Positions 1-6,921 of a stretch of DNA of 29,241 nt are shown here, one piece after another. Both the position numbers and the translations under genes were made by a program. The notes below the pieces were generated by a model that was not told where the DNA came from, made no database searches, and saw only the letters and a program-made list of their open reading frames with translations. The stretch is from positions 1-29,241 of the forward strand of contig DKWX01000049.1 in the NCBI GenBank assembly GCA_002491945.1, in the 5' to 3' direction. This DNA comes from Porphyromonadaceae bacterium UBA7141 (GTDB lineage: Bacteria; Bacteroidota; Bacteroidia; Bacteroidales; Muribaculaceae). Each line of letters starts with the position of its first letter. Within the stretch, counting starts at the first letter, position 1.

Positions 1-77
1 AAAATAACCGAAGTATTGTTATGAGAATAGAGGATTTATTTGTATGGTCGGGTGGAGAGTCCGGATGGAGTGGCATC

Positions 78-1055
78 ATGTGGTCCCCGAGTGAAGGATG
101 GCGCATAAAAATATTTGTGGTGCTTTGTGTCGCGGTGTTATGTGGTATGCTCTGCGGGTGCGGACAGCGGGATGTCCTGGAGGCCAATGGTGTGCCACGT
201 GATATAGAGATCCGGTTTATGTGGGATTATGCCGAGGGTGCGGATGTGGACGGAATGACTGTCTATTTTTTCCCTCATGCCGGAGTAGGCCGGGTATGGC
301 GGTATGATGTCAGCGGTCGAGCCGGGGGAAAACTTACAGTGCCTTCGGGTGTATATGATGTTATTGCCATCAACAATGATTTGCCTGACATCTCTCTGAG
401 CGGCACAAATGAATTCGGCACTTTGACCGCGAATGCTATAGAGGTCTCCGGTCTGCCAGACGTCAGCCGTGCCACAGGGATGCTTTATGGTGCGTCGCTG
501 GAGCGGGTGGAGATTAACGGCTGCGGAGTGACATATAGGCAGCGCGACGGGACGCTTAAGCAATGCCCGCAAGGGCTGATGCGTTGTTGGCCCGACTCGC
601 TGTCGACGGTGTATCATGTCGTAATAGAGGGTGATAAGGTCGGAACGCATGCGGCAGAGATGGCCGGGCATCTGAAAGGATTGAGCGAGGGGCTGCTGGT
701 AAGTTCTGCATTGCCGGTGGGGGACGATACATCAGTACTTTTCGGTTTTGAGCGCGACGGGGACAATGAAGTGAGTGGTGAGACTATAGATTTCGCATCG
801 TTGCGAGAGCGGACTCATCTGAGTCTTGAACTTACGGCATATTGCAGCGACGGCAAGAAATATGTAAAAGTGTTTGATGTGAGTGAGCAGGCTTTAAACT
901 CTTCATCACCACGGAATGTTGTTATTATACTAAGGGACATTAACTTTCCTGATACAGATCCGTCAGATGATGGTGATGTAGGGCTGGATGTCGGTGTAGA
1001 TGGATGGAAAGAGGTCGATGTTACGTATGACACATCCGATGGATGGGGAAATTAG
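78..1055 (+). CDS. DUF5119-type lipoprotein (FimB/Mfa2-like)
   Basis: Predicted surface or periplasmic lipoprotein of the DUF5119 type, a family related to Mfa2/FimB proteins that anchor or limit Bacteroidales fimbriae. The ATG at 78 gives a compact signal peptide: a basic n-region (WRIK), a hydrophobic stretch, and a lipobox ending LCGC with the lipidated Cys near residue 28. An in-frame ATG at 21 would add 19 residues and an implausibly long n-region; GGAG lies 7 nt before the ATG at 78. The family pattern appears just after the lipobox: a conserved WDY, then a beta-strand MTVYFFP, then GGKLTVPSGVYDVIAINND. The C-terminus is acidic and rich in Asp and Gly. The next gene on the same strand is a fimbrillin, 266 bp away, which supports a fimbrial role. 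The family call rests on remembered sequence patterns; the exact role is inference. Confidence 0.7.
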   Translation: MWSPSEGWRIKIFVVLCVAVLCGMLCGCGQRDVLEANGVPRDIEIRFMWDYAEGADVDGMTVYFFPHAGVGRVWRYDVSGRAGGKLTVPSGVYDVIAINNDLPDISLSGTNEFGTLTANAIEVSGLPDVSRATGMLYGASLERVEINGCGVTYRQRDGTLKQCPQGLMRCWPDSLSTVYHVVIEGDKVGTHAAEMAGHLKGLSEGLLVSSALPVGDDTSVLFGFERDGDNEVSGETIDFASLRERTHLSLELTAYCSDGKKYVKVFDVSEQALNSSSPRNVVIILRDINFPDTDPSDDGDVGLDVGVDGWKEVDVTYDTSDGWGN

Positions 1056-1102
1056 TCATCATGCAGGGCCTTATTCTGTAGTGAAATACTGAACGACAGC
1101 TA

Positions 1103-1291
1103 TAAGTAAGTGTTCAAATTTAACCGATGGCAAAAGAAAGGGAATCTTTTATACAATCTGCCGCTTCTTTTCTGCTGCTTCCCCGGCCTGCCGCTCAGAC
1201 GCATAGTCAGCTATGCACCTTCGTTTCGCCGGGGATCAGACTAAAAAACAAGTTCACATGCTGTATAAATCAGATCTGAACCTTACTTATT
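1103..1291 (+). repeat. Palindromic interspersed element, copy A
   Basis: Near-full copy of the repeat family, 189 bp, filling most of the gap between the DUF5119 and fimbrillin genes. The left arm begins TAAGTAAGTGTTCAAATTT, followed by TTTTATACAATCTGC. The right arm is CTAAAAAACAAG ... CTTACTTATT and is more diverged than in the other copies (GATCTGAACC in place of ATTTGAACAC). The core forms CCCCGGC (1181-1187 region) with GCCGGGG near 1228-1234, enclosing a hairpin of GCATAG and CTATGC with loop TCAG. No ORF fits inside. Coordinates are set by the TAAG...CTTA ends, and the true boundary could differ by a few bases. Confidence 0.8.
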
Positions 1292-1321
1292 AGAGAGAAA
1301 AAATAAACACACGCATATACT

Positions 1322-2419
1322 ATGAAGATGAAAAACACGATTATGATACTGGTATCCGTTCTGACCGTGATGGCATTCTGGTCATGCTCCAGCAATGAAG
1401 ACATTATGTCGCCATCGGTCGGGACGACTGATGATGCCATACTGTTTGCGGCAAGCACTGATTATACCCGGGGTGGAGATTACACCACTAATAATCTTAC
1501 CACGTTTAATGTCTATGCCTATACGCAGAGCAGTGGTTCGACCGACATGAAATTGTTTATGGACAACGTGACTGTCACCAAGACGGGGAATAATGTATGG
1601 ACATATTCTCCTGTGGAATACTGGCCGGCCAGCGGGACGGTGAATTTCTATGCTTTTGCTCCGGCCGAGTGGATTGGGACATCTACGCCTCTTAATGCCA
1701 TAAGCTATGATTCATATCCGGGCTATACGGATGTGATATATGCAGTCAGCGGGCCGTTGCAGGGTAATTCCGATATGGCCAATGCACAGGTCCTGATGAA
1801 CTTCCGTCACGCACTGGCGAAGGTGACAGCTAAATTGAGTTCGACTAATCCGGAGTTGCGAGTTCAGGTATCCAATGTGATTATCTATAATGTCGCAACG
1901 AGGGGTAATTTCCATTTCCCGTCAGGTTCGACGTCAGATACGGCCTCAAAAGATAATATCGGCATATGGTCCGATCAGAACACACCGTTGATGTATATTC
2001 TGTATATGGCACAGCAGAAGAATGAGGTAATCAATCTTACCACAACTCCGACCGATCTTTCCGATTTCGGCAACGGTATGGGAGGAGACAGGTATATGAT
2101 GCCGCAGGAGCTTGTCTGGCTTAACGACGGAGATCTGGATGATATGTATATCGGAGTGATGTGCAGTATCTACGATGTGTCTACCGGAGAGAAATTATGG
2201 CCTAATGCCAATACCCCGGCAGAGGATGTCGTGCCCAGCAGTACGTTTGGCGACGGCATACTGAAATTCCCGTTGTCGACGAGCAAGATCAGAGACTGGC
2301 AACCCGGTGTGCACTACACGTATAATCTGATAATCAACTCTAACGATGACATGGGGCAGATTGAATTCGGCACACCGACGGTGGATACCTTCCTTGATGT
2401 GACGGCGATCTACCAGTAA
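1322..2419 (+). CDS. Fimbrillin-family lipoprotein
   Basis: Predicted fimbrillin (FimA/Mfa1-like) structural or tip subunit of a Bacteroidales type V-type fimbria, 365 aa. It has a lipoprotein signal peptide MKMKNTIMILVSVLTVMAF with lipobox WSC, lipid Cys at residue 22. Known family members are exported as lipoproteins and cleaved by an arginine-type protease before donor-strand assembly; whether that happens here cannot be read from the sequence. Family-like features are TRGGDYTTNNLTTFNVYAY near residue 50, VEYWPASGTVNFYAFAP near residue 100, an FRHALAKV segment near residue 160 and the closing HYTYNLIIN strand near the C-terminus. Start M1 or M3 is equally plausible. It lies downstream of a DUF5119 lipoprotein, with repeat copy A between them, so the two may not share a transcript. 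Confidence 0.8.
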   Translation: MKMKNTIMILVSVLTVMAFWSCSSNEDIMSPSVGTTDDAILFAASTDYTRGGDYTTNNLTTFNVYAYTQSSGSTDMKLFMDNVTVTKTGNNVWTYSPVEYWPASGTVNFYAFAPAEWIGTSTPLNAISYDSYPGYTDVIYAVSGPLQGNSDMANAQVLMNFRHALAKVTAKLSSTNPELRVQVSNVIIYNVATRGNFHFPSGSTSDTASKDNIGIWSDQNTPLMYILYMAQQKNEVINLTTTPTDLSDFGNGMGGDRYMMPQELVWLNDGDLDDMYIGVMCSIYDVSTGEKLWPNANTPAEDVVPSSTFGDGILKFPLSTSKIRDWQPGVHYTYNLIINSNDDMGQIEFGTPTVDTFLDVTAIYQ

Positions 2420-2475
2420 AGCCACCGGCTTGCCGAACCGGTTATCCACAAGCCATTTGAAATGATACAGACACC

Positions 2476-2504
2476 CGTGGCGGCACATTAAGCGTGCTGC
2501 CACG
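2476..2504 (+). terminator. Hairpin after the fimbrillin gene
   Basis: Inverted repeat CGTGGCGGCAC (2476-2486), loop ATTAAGC, GTGCTGCCACG (2494-2504), 11 bp with one G-T pair, 57 nt after the stop codon. There is no T-tract, so it may be a weak or factor-dependent terminator, or an mRNA-stabilising hairpin. Confidence 0.4.
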
Positions 2505-2584
2505 GACGAGTCGTGTATATATGCAGGAATCTGCGGGCGACCTGGCTGAAAATTGAGATGCAACCTGACGATTACCGGTATGGT

Positions 2585-2615
2585 TTTGAATAAGCGCATT
2601 TTTTTCGTAAATTTG
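2585..2615 (+). promoter_or_regulatory. Bacteroidetes-type promoter for the aminotransferase
   Basis: TTTG at 2585-2588, a 19 nt spacer and TAAATTTG at 2608-2615 match the Bacteroidetes primary-sigma consensus (-33 TTTG, -7 TAnnTTTG). The expected start of transcription is about 20 nt before the ATG at 2644. Confidence 0.75.
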
Positions 2616-2643
2616 TATGGTAATTGAAAAATAAAAGACTATT

Positions 2644-3858
2644 ATGCCGCAAATATCAAAGCGAGGCGAGGAGATGCCCGCATCGCCGATACGTCGTCTG
2701 GTGCCATTGGCCAATGATGCTGTGAGGCGCGGATTGAAAGTGTATCGGCTCAACATCGGTCAGCCTGACCTGCCCACACCGCCGCAGGCATTCGAGGCAT
2801 TGAGGAGAATTGATCGCAAAGTGCTCGAATACTCACCTTCCGAGGGATTGATGTCGCTACGGAAGAAGCTGTGTGAGTACTATCATCGATTTAATATCGA
2901 TGTGGATGTTGAGGATATCATTGTTACATCAGGAGGTTCGGAAGCCGTGCTGTTTGCCTTTATGGCATGTCTCGACCCCGGAGATGAGATAATAGTGCCA
3001 GAACCGGCATATGCGAATTATATGGCATTCGCCATCTCGGCCGGTGCTAAAATCGTGACAATTCCTTCGGGAATAGAGAGCGGGTTCGCATTGCCTCCGG
3101 TAGAGGAGTTTGAAAAGCTGATCACTCCGCGCACCAAGGGGATACTCATATGCAATCCGAATAACCCCACAGGTTATCTATATTCGATGAAGGAGATGCT
3201 TCAGATTCGGGATCTGGTAAAGAAGCATGACCTTTTCCTTTTCTCCGATGAGGTGTATCGAGAGTTCTGTTACACAGGAGCCCCATATATCTCGGCATTC
3301 CATCTGCCCGACATAGAGCATCATGTGGTGTTGATAGATTCGGTGTCAAAGCGTTACAATGAATGCGGTATACGTATCGGGGCGTTGATAACTAAAAATG
3401 CCTCATTACGCAAGAACGTGATGAAATTCTGTCAGGCTCGTCTGAGTCCGCCGCTTCTGGGTCAGCTTGTGGCCGAGGCGAGTATAGATGCTTCTCCGGA
3501 GTACATGCTGTCGACGTATCAGGAATACGTAGAGCGCCGCAATTTTCTTGTTGACGGCATCAACCGTATACCGGGATGTTATTCGCCGATCCCCATGGGT
3601 GCGTTCTATACCGTAGCGAGTCTGCCGGTGAAGGATGCCGACAGATTTTGCGAATGGTGCCTTCAGGAGTTTGAATTTGAGGGAGCCACGATATTCATGG
3701 CTCCTGCTTCCGGTTTCTATACCACACCCGGCAAGGGGCGCAATGAGGTTCGTCTCGCTTATGTGCTTGAGAAGCCGGAACTTGCCAAGGCGTTGCGTGT
3801 GCTTGAGGCCGCGCTGGCCGCTTATGCCGATGTGGAGAATGGCATTGCGGAATCATGA
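2644..3858 (+). CDS. PLP-dependent class I/II aminotransferase
   Basis: Cytosolic fold-type I aminotransferase, 404 aa, resembling the aspartate/aromatic aminotransferases annotated as AspC-like in Bacteroidales. It would move an amino group between an amino acid and a 2-oxoacid such as 2-oxoglutarate. Visible landmarks: the N-terminal MPASPIRRLVPLA and LNIGQPDLPTP, SGGSEA near residue 97 (phosphate-binding loop), NPNNPTG at 171-177, SDEVYREF at 201-208, the Schiff-base lysine in DSVSKRY (K236), RIG at 244-246 and the C-terminal substrate Arg in NEVRLAY. The gene has its own promoter and a terminator just downstream, so it is probably monocistronic. Substrate preference cannot be read from the sequence; aspartate is the usual family guess. 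Confidence 0.9.
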   Translation: MPQISKRGEEMPASPIRRLVPLANDAVRRGLKVYRLNIGQPDLPTPPQAFEALRRIDRKVLEYSPSEGLMSLRKKLCEYYHRFNIDVDVEDIIVTSGGSEAVLFAFMACLDPGDEIIVPEPAYANYMAFAISAGAKIVTIPSGIESGFALPPVEEFEKLITPRTKGILICNPNNPTGYLYSMKEMLQIRDLVKKHDLFLFSDEVYREFCYTGAPYISAFHLPDIEHHVVLIDSVSKRYNECGIRIGALITKNASLRKNVMKFCQARLSPPLLGQLVAEASIDASPEYMLSTYQEYVERRNFLVDGINRIPGCYSPIPMGAFYTVASLPVKDADRFCEWCLQEFEFEGATIFMAPASGFYTTPGKGRNEVRLAYVLEKPELAKALRVLEAALAAYADVENGIAES

Positions 3859-3931
3859 CAGATAGCAATCAGTGCATATCCCTATATGAAGATATGCGCT
3901 GATTGTGTGGAACTTATTTTATTTTTATAGT

Positions 3932-3974
3932 AAAATCCCATGTCATCCCTCTTGACGAGGAGACATGGGATTTT
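3932..3974. terminator. Bidirectional intrinsic terminator
   Basis: A perfect 13 bp inverted repeat, AAAATCCCATGTC (3932-3944) and GACATGGGATTTT (3962-3974), with a 17 nt loop. It gives a T-tract in both directions. It sits between the converging aminotransferase gene and tRNA-Leu and would terminate both. Confidence 0.85.
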
Positions 3975-3981
3975 TGATGAG

Positions 3982-4066
3982 TACAGGAAGTGGGACTCGA
4001 ACCCACACAGCCGATAAGGGCCAGGGGATTTTAAGTCCCCCGTGTCTACCATTCCACCATTCCTGC
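3982..4066 (-). tRNA. tRNA-Leu (anticodon UAA)
   Basis: On the minus strand an 85 nt cloverleaf can be drawn. The acceptor stem is GCAGGAA with TTCCTGT (first pair G-U) and the discriminator is A. The D-arm holds TGGTAGAC. The anticodon stem is GGGGA/TCCCC around the loop CTTAAAA, giving UAA. There is a long class II variable arm (about CCCTTATCGG) and a T-arm GTGGGTTCGAGTCCCAC. The long variable arm and A73 agree with leucine identity. CCA is not encoded. Confidence 0.93.
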
Positions 4067-4079
4067 GTGTATTGGAATG

Positions 4080-4087
4080 CAAATTTA
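4080..4087 (-). promoter_or_regulatory. -7 promoter box for tRNA-Leu
   Basis: TAAATTTG on the minus strand is a perfect TAnnTTTG box, 14 nt upstream of the mature tRNA 5' end. No clear TTTG is seen at the -33 position, so only the -7 element is claimed. Confidence 0.55.
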
Positions 4088-4256
4088 CTCTCTTTTCGGG
4101 ATGAATCGCTTATTCTGGATTATGTTTTTATGTCCGTTCGTTAAAGCTTGGCCACAGTCCTCCGGTCGACACGTCTCAGCCACGGGGTTGAGTGAAGATG
4201 AGGGCATACTTACAGAAGTCGGCATGAGGGTTTGAAAGAGCGCCGATGTTGAGATG

Positions 4257-4315
4257 TAGAGGGAGAGAGGAGAAGGTGGAGGAGAGGGGGGAGAAGGAGG
4301 GGAGGAGAAGGAGGC
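4257..4315. other. Polypurine tract downstream of the TPR gene
   Basis: About 59 bases almost entirely A and G on the + strand, with one T at 4277 and a C near 4315, built from GGAGAAGG- and GGAGGAG-like words. It lies just 3' of the minus-strand TPR gene, so the transcript there is pyrimidine-rich. No gene was recognised between the tRNA (4067) and this tract. Confidence 0.6.
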
Positions 4316-4325
4316 GGGATACGTA

Positions 4326-4598
4326 TCAGGGGTTGTAGAGGTCTTTGTTGTAATAGTCGAGGATTGAGTTGGCATATTGCAGGGCCTGAGAGGCGTTCTT
4401 ATTCTCGGGGTCGATGCGGAGTGCTTCGAGATAGTCGCCGATGGCTTTGGCGCGGTGTCCGGCTCCGAAATGTCGCATGCCGCGGAGGGTAAGTGCTTCC
4501 GGATCTGCGGGATTGGAGGCGAGGTATTCGGTGATGAGGGCGATAGCCTCATCAGCATCGAGGGAGGATGTCTTGTCCTTGAGGTCTTGTAGATTCAT
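4326..4598 (-). CDS. Small TPR-repeat protein
   Basis: A 90-residue protein starting at MNLQDLKDKTS. It contains about two tetratricopeptide repeats: one around EAIALITEYLASNPADPEALTL, the next around GHRAKAIGDYLEALRIDPEN, each with the small-residue/Tyr-Leu/Pro spacing of the motif. There is no signal peptide, so it is probably a cytosolic adaptor that binds another protein. Extending the frame to an upstream ATG at 4667 adds 23 residues unlike a TPR (His, Asn and Pro rich), so the shorter start is preferred. It sits on the same strand as murI, 247 bp downstream, with purine-rich DNA on both sides. The partner and function are unknown. Confidence 0.7.
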   Translation of the reverse strand: MNLQDLKDKTSSLDADEAIALITEYLASNPADPEALTLRGMRHFGAGHRAKAIGDYLEALRIDPENKNASQALQYANSILDYYNKDLYNP

Positions 4599-4671
4599 AT
4601 GGCAGTATGGAATTAGATTATGCGGGTAGTAATCTTGGTTGAGCTTGGGCGTGGAATTATGGTGCACAGGC

Positions 4672-4802
4672 TTCGAGAGGACTGAAAGAGAAGAAGAGAG
4701 GAATGGAGGAAGAGAAATAAGATAAAGAGAGAGGATGAGATAAGACAGAGAGAGGAATAGAGATAAGATAAAGAGAGATAATCTGCGGGAGGGAGGAGGA
4801 CT
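4672..4802. repeat. Polypurine tract with internal repeats between murI and the TPR gene
   Basis: About 130 bases dominated by A and G on the + strand. ATAAGATAAAGAGAGA occurs at 4717-4732 and again at 4763-4778, with GAGAGAGGAAT-like words between. On the coding (minus) strand this would be a C/U-rich leader before the TPR gene. No ORF or promoter was recognised in the murI-TPR gap. Confidence 0.6.
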
Positions 4803-4845
4803 TCGAGGAAATTATTATGAGAGACAAGTGATGATGGCGGATCGG

Positions 4846-5667
4846 TTATTGCAGGGTGATACGGGTTGAATTTACTTCAGAGTCGAGGAATATGGAGGCG
4901 AGTCGGTCGAACTTATCCGTGGCCTCGGTGGTGAGGAATTCGGTATGTCCTTCTTTTGAGCACAGTTCGGCCATCTCCGGATGTCGGTCGAGATAATCCG
5001 CCAGCGACTCGGCCACGAGTCGTCCCTGCGGGACGATTTTTACACGTTCCGGCATATATCGGCGTATCTTTGGCAAAAGAATCGGATAATGTGTGCATCC
5101 CAGCAGAAGAGTGTCGATAAGAGGGTCGGCGGCCAGCACTTCATCGCAGTATTTCTTTACGAAATAGTCGGCGCCATCGCCGTTAGCCTCACCGTTCTCG
5201 ATAAGCGGCACCCACATCGGAGCGGCAACTTCGGCCACCTTCATTTCCGGATATAGTTTTGCAGTCTCGATGCGGTAAGAGTGGGAGAGTATTGTGCCGG
5301 GAGTGGCAACGACTCCCACATGCTTCGTGCGGGATATTGAGCCGAGTGCCTCGACAGTAGGGATAATCACTCCGAGGACGCGGCGCGAAGGGTCGATTGC
5401 CGGCAGATTACGTTGCTGAATTGAGCGCAGAGCCTTTGCCGATGCCGTGTTGCAGGCGAGAATCACGAGGCGGCATCCAGAATCGAATAGCCGGCGCACT
5501 GCCTGGAGCGTGAAGTCGTAGACTATGTCAAAACTGCGCGCGCCGTAGGGGGCGCGCGCATTGTCTCCGAGGTATAGATAGTCGTACTGCGGCAGTCGCC
5601 TGCGTATTTCGCGCAGGATTGTCAGTCCGCCGTATCCCGAGTCAAATATTCCGATAGGTGCAGTCAC
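4846..5667 (-). CDS. murI: Glutamate racemase
   Basis: Cofactor-independent racemase converting L-glutamate to D-glutamate for peptidoglycan stem peptides; cytosolic, 273 aa, the usual family length. Both halves of the two-cysteine active site are present: GIFDSGYGGLTILREI at the N-terminus, LVILACNTASAKAL with C72, and LLLGCTHYPIL with C191 and H193. The LGDNARAPYG segment at residues 33-42 is also typical. It starts only 12 bp after the second OmpH gene, so it is probably the distal gene of the uppS-bamA-ompH operon, tying a wall precursor enzyme to envelope assembly. The same order is known in Porphyromonas-type genomes. Confidence 0.95.
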   Translation of the reverse strand: MTAPIGIFDSGYGGLTILREIRRRLPQYDYLYLGDNARAPYGARSFDIVYDFTLQAVRRLFDSGCRLVILACNTASAKALRSIQQRNLPAIDPSRRVLGVIIPTVEALGSISRTKHVGVVATPGTILSHSYRIETAKLYPEMKVAEVAAPMWVPLIENGEANGDGADYFVKKYCDEVLAADPLIDTLLLGCTHYPILLPKIRRYMPERVKIVPQGRLVAESLADYLDRHPEMAELCSKEGHTEFLTTEATDKFDRLASIFLDSEVNSTRITLQ

Positions 5668-5679
5668 CTTTGCAGATTT

Positions 5680-6192
5680 TTATTTGATACCGAGTTTTGT
5701 TTTCACAAGAGGAGTGATGTTCTCTGCGGGAGCTCCATAATAGAACACCAGAGAGGGGTCGAGATTCTGAATCAGCGTATAGTTGCCCTCACGTCCGACA
5801 GAGTCGATGGCATTCTTGATTTCAGTAGTGATGGGCAAGAGGAGTTCCTGATGCTTCTGAGACATCTCGGCATCCACTTTCTGTATGAATTCCTGATATC
5901 TGGCCTGAGAGTCCTGGAAAGCGCGGATCTTGCGGTCCTTGATTGCGGGAAGAGCATCCTTGTCCTGCTCCATTGCCTGGAGTTCCTCGGCCTGCTTCTG
6001 GAGGTCTTCCTGCAGCGACTTGGCCTGCGCCTCATATTTTGCCTGAATATCCTCCAGTGTTTTCTGGGCTTCGGCAGTGGCGGGCATTGCCTGCATCACC
6101 TCATTGATATCGATGAGGCCGATTTTGATGTTCTGCGCGGCTGCCATCATGGGTAGGGCGAGCGCGATGAAAAGAAGAAATTTCTTGATCAT
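5680..6192 (-). CDS. OmpH/Skp-family periplasmic chaperone (second copy)
   Basis: A 170 aa periplasmic chaperone of the OmpH/Skp family, expected to hold unfolded outer-membrane proteins on the way to BamA. The signal peptide is MIKKFLLFIALALPMMAAAQ. The mature start KIGLIDINEVMQAMPATAEA is the family's first beta-strand and helix. A long charged coiled-coil arm follows, about residues 45-125, rich in Gln, Lys, Asp and Glu. The closing strand is NYTLIQNLDPSLVFYYGA. It lies 121 bp downstream of a paralogous copy and 12 bp upstream of murI. The gap before it has a small hairpin (GGGGCA/TGCCCC near 6266-6286) of uncertain role. Tandem OmpH copies are normal in this phylum. Confidence 0.9.
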   Translation of the reverse strand: MIKKFLLFIALALPMMAAAQNIKIGLIDINEVMQAMPATAEAQKTLEDIQAKYEAQAKSLQEDLQKQAEELQAMEQDKDALPAIKDRKIRAFQDSQARYQEFIQKVDAEMSQKHQELLLPITTEIKNAIDSVGREGNYTLIQNLDPSLVFYYGAPAENITPLVKTKLGIK

Positions 6193-6313
6193 TGATTTAT
6201 AAGAATTGTAGATTATAAATTTCGTTTATCCCCTTCCGGCAGTCGCGGCATCGCAGACAGTGGGGGGGCAATGTAGAGACTGCCCCTGCGGCACCGCACG
6301 CGAGGGGGTGAGG

Positions 6314-6829
6314 TTATTTGGAATATCCGAGTTTTGCGAGTACATCATTGCTCACATCGATGCGGGGCGAGGCGAAGACGATGCTCTGCGACGAGGCGCG
6401 GTCGAAGATGACCTGATATCCTTTTTCCTCAGCCACAGCCTTGACGGCATTGTAGACATCCTCCTGGATGGGTTTCATGAGCGACTGACGCTTTTTATAA
6501 AGCTCACCTTCTGGGCCGAAATATTTGTAACGGGTGTCGGTGACCTCTTTTTCCTTTGCGACGATTTCTTCCTCCCGTTTCTTTTTCTGGTCATCGGTCA
6601 GAAATACCATATCGGCCTGATAGTTCTTATACATGGTCTCCGCTTCTTTGGAAAGTTCAGCCACTTCCTTTTCCCATCGCAGGGATACTTGATTTAGCTG
6701 TTCGTTGGCCATTTCATAAGCCGGCACATTGCGCAGCACATAGTCCATGTCGACGAGTGCGAACTTCTGAGCATTCGCGCAGAAGGCGCAGCTTATGGCC
6801 ATGATGGCGATGATGAGGAGCTTTTTCAT
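6314..6829 (-). CDS. OmpH/Skp-family periplasmic chaperone (first copy)
   Basis: About 171 aa, paralogue of the downstream OmpH gene and placed directly after bamA. The start chosen is MKKLLIIAIMAIS, giving a standard signal peptide ending CANAQ; an ATG two codons upstream (6835) is also possible. The mature protein opens with KFALVDMDYVLRNVPAYEMA, followed by a coiled-coil arm (about residues 45-120) with many Lys and Glu, and ends in YQVIFDRASSQSIVFASPRIDVS, the closing strand typical of the family. It should act in the periplasm as a trimeric holdase feeding BamA, like Skp. The divergence between the two copies suggests they are not a recent duplication and may serve different clients. Confidence 0.9.
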   Translation of the reverse strand: MKKLLIIAIMAISCAFCANAQKFALVDMDYVLRNVPAYEMANEQLNQVSLRWEKEVAELSKEAETMYKNYQADMVFLTDDQKKKREEEIVAKEKEVTDTRYKYFGPEGELYKKRQSLMKPIQEDVYNAVKAVAEEKGYQVIFDRASSQSIVFASPRIDVSNDVLAKLGYSK

Positions 6830-6921
6830 AAGCATTTAAATTAGATGTTACTATTTTAGAACGCCGAGGGGAGAGATGGTTGCGTGGATTTAAGTATTTT
6901 TAGCATACCCCGTCATGCTCA

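Noticed and set aside
2884..2902. Perfect inverted repeat CATCGAT-TTAAT-ATCGATG
   Set aside because: It lies inside the aminotransferase coding sequence and is explained by codons for a normal conserved stretch; no regulatory reading is needed.
4085..4558. Ser/Pro-rich reading frame on the minus strand over the TPR gene and polypurine tract
   Set aside because: Its composition is a product of the purine-rich DNA and it overlaps a better TPR frame.
6262..6268. Run of seven G between the two OmpH genes, as a possible phase-variation tract
   Set aside because: It is intergenic, short, away from any visible promoter spacing, and next to essential envelope genes that are unlikely to switch.
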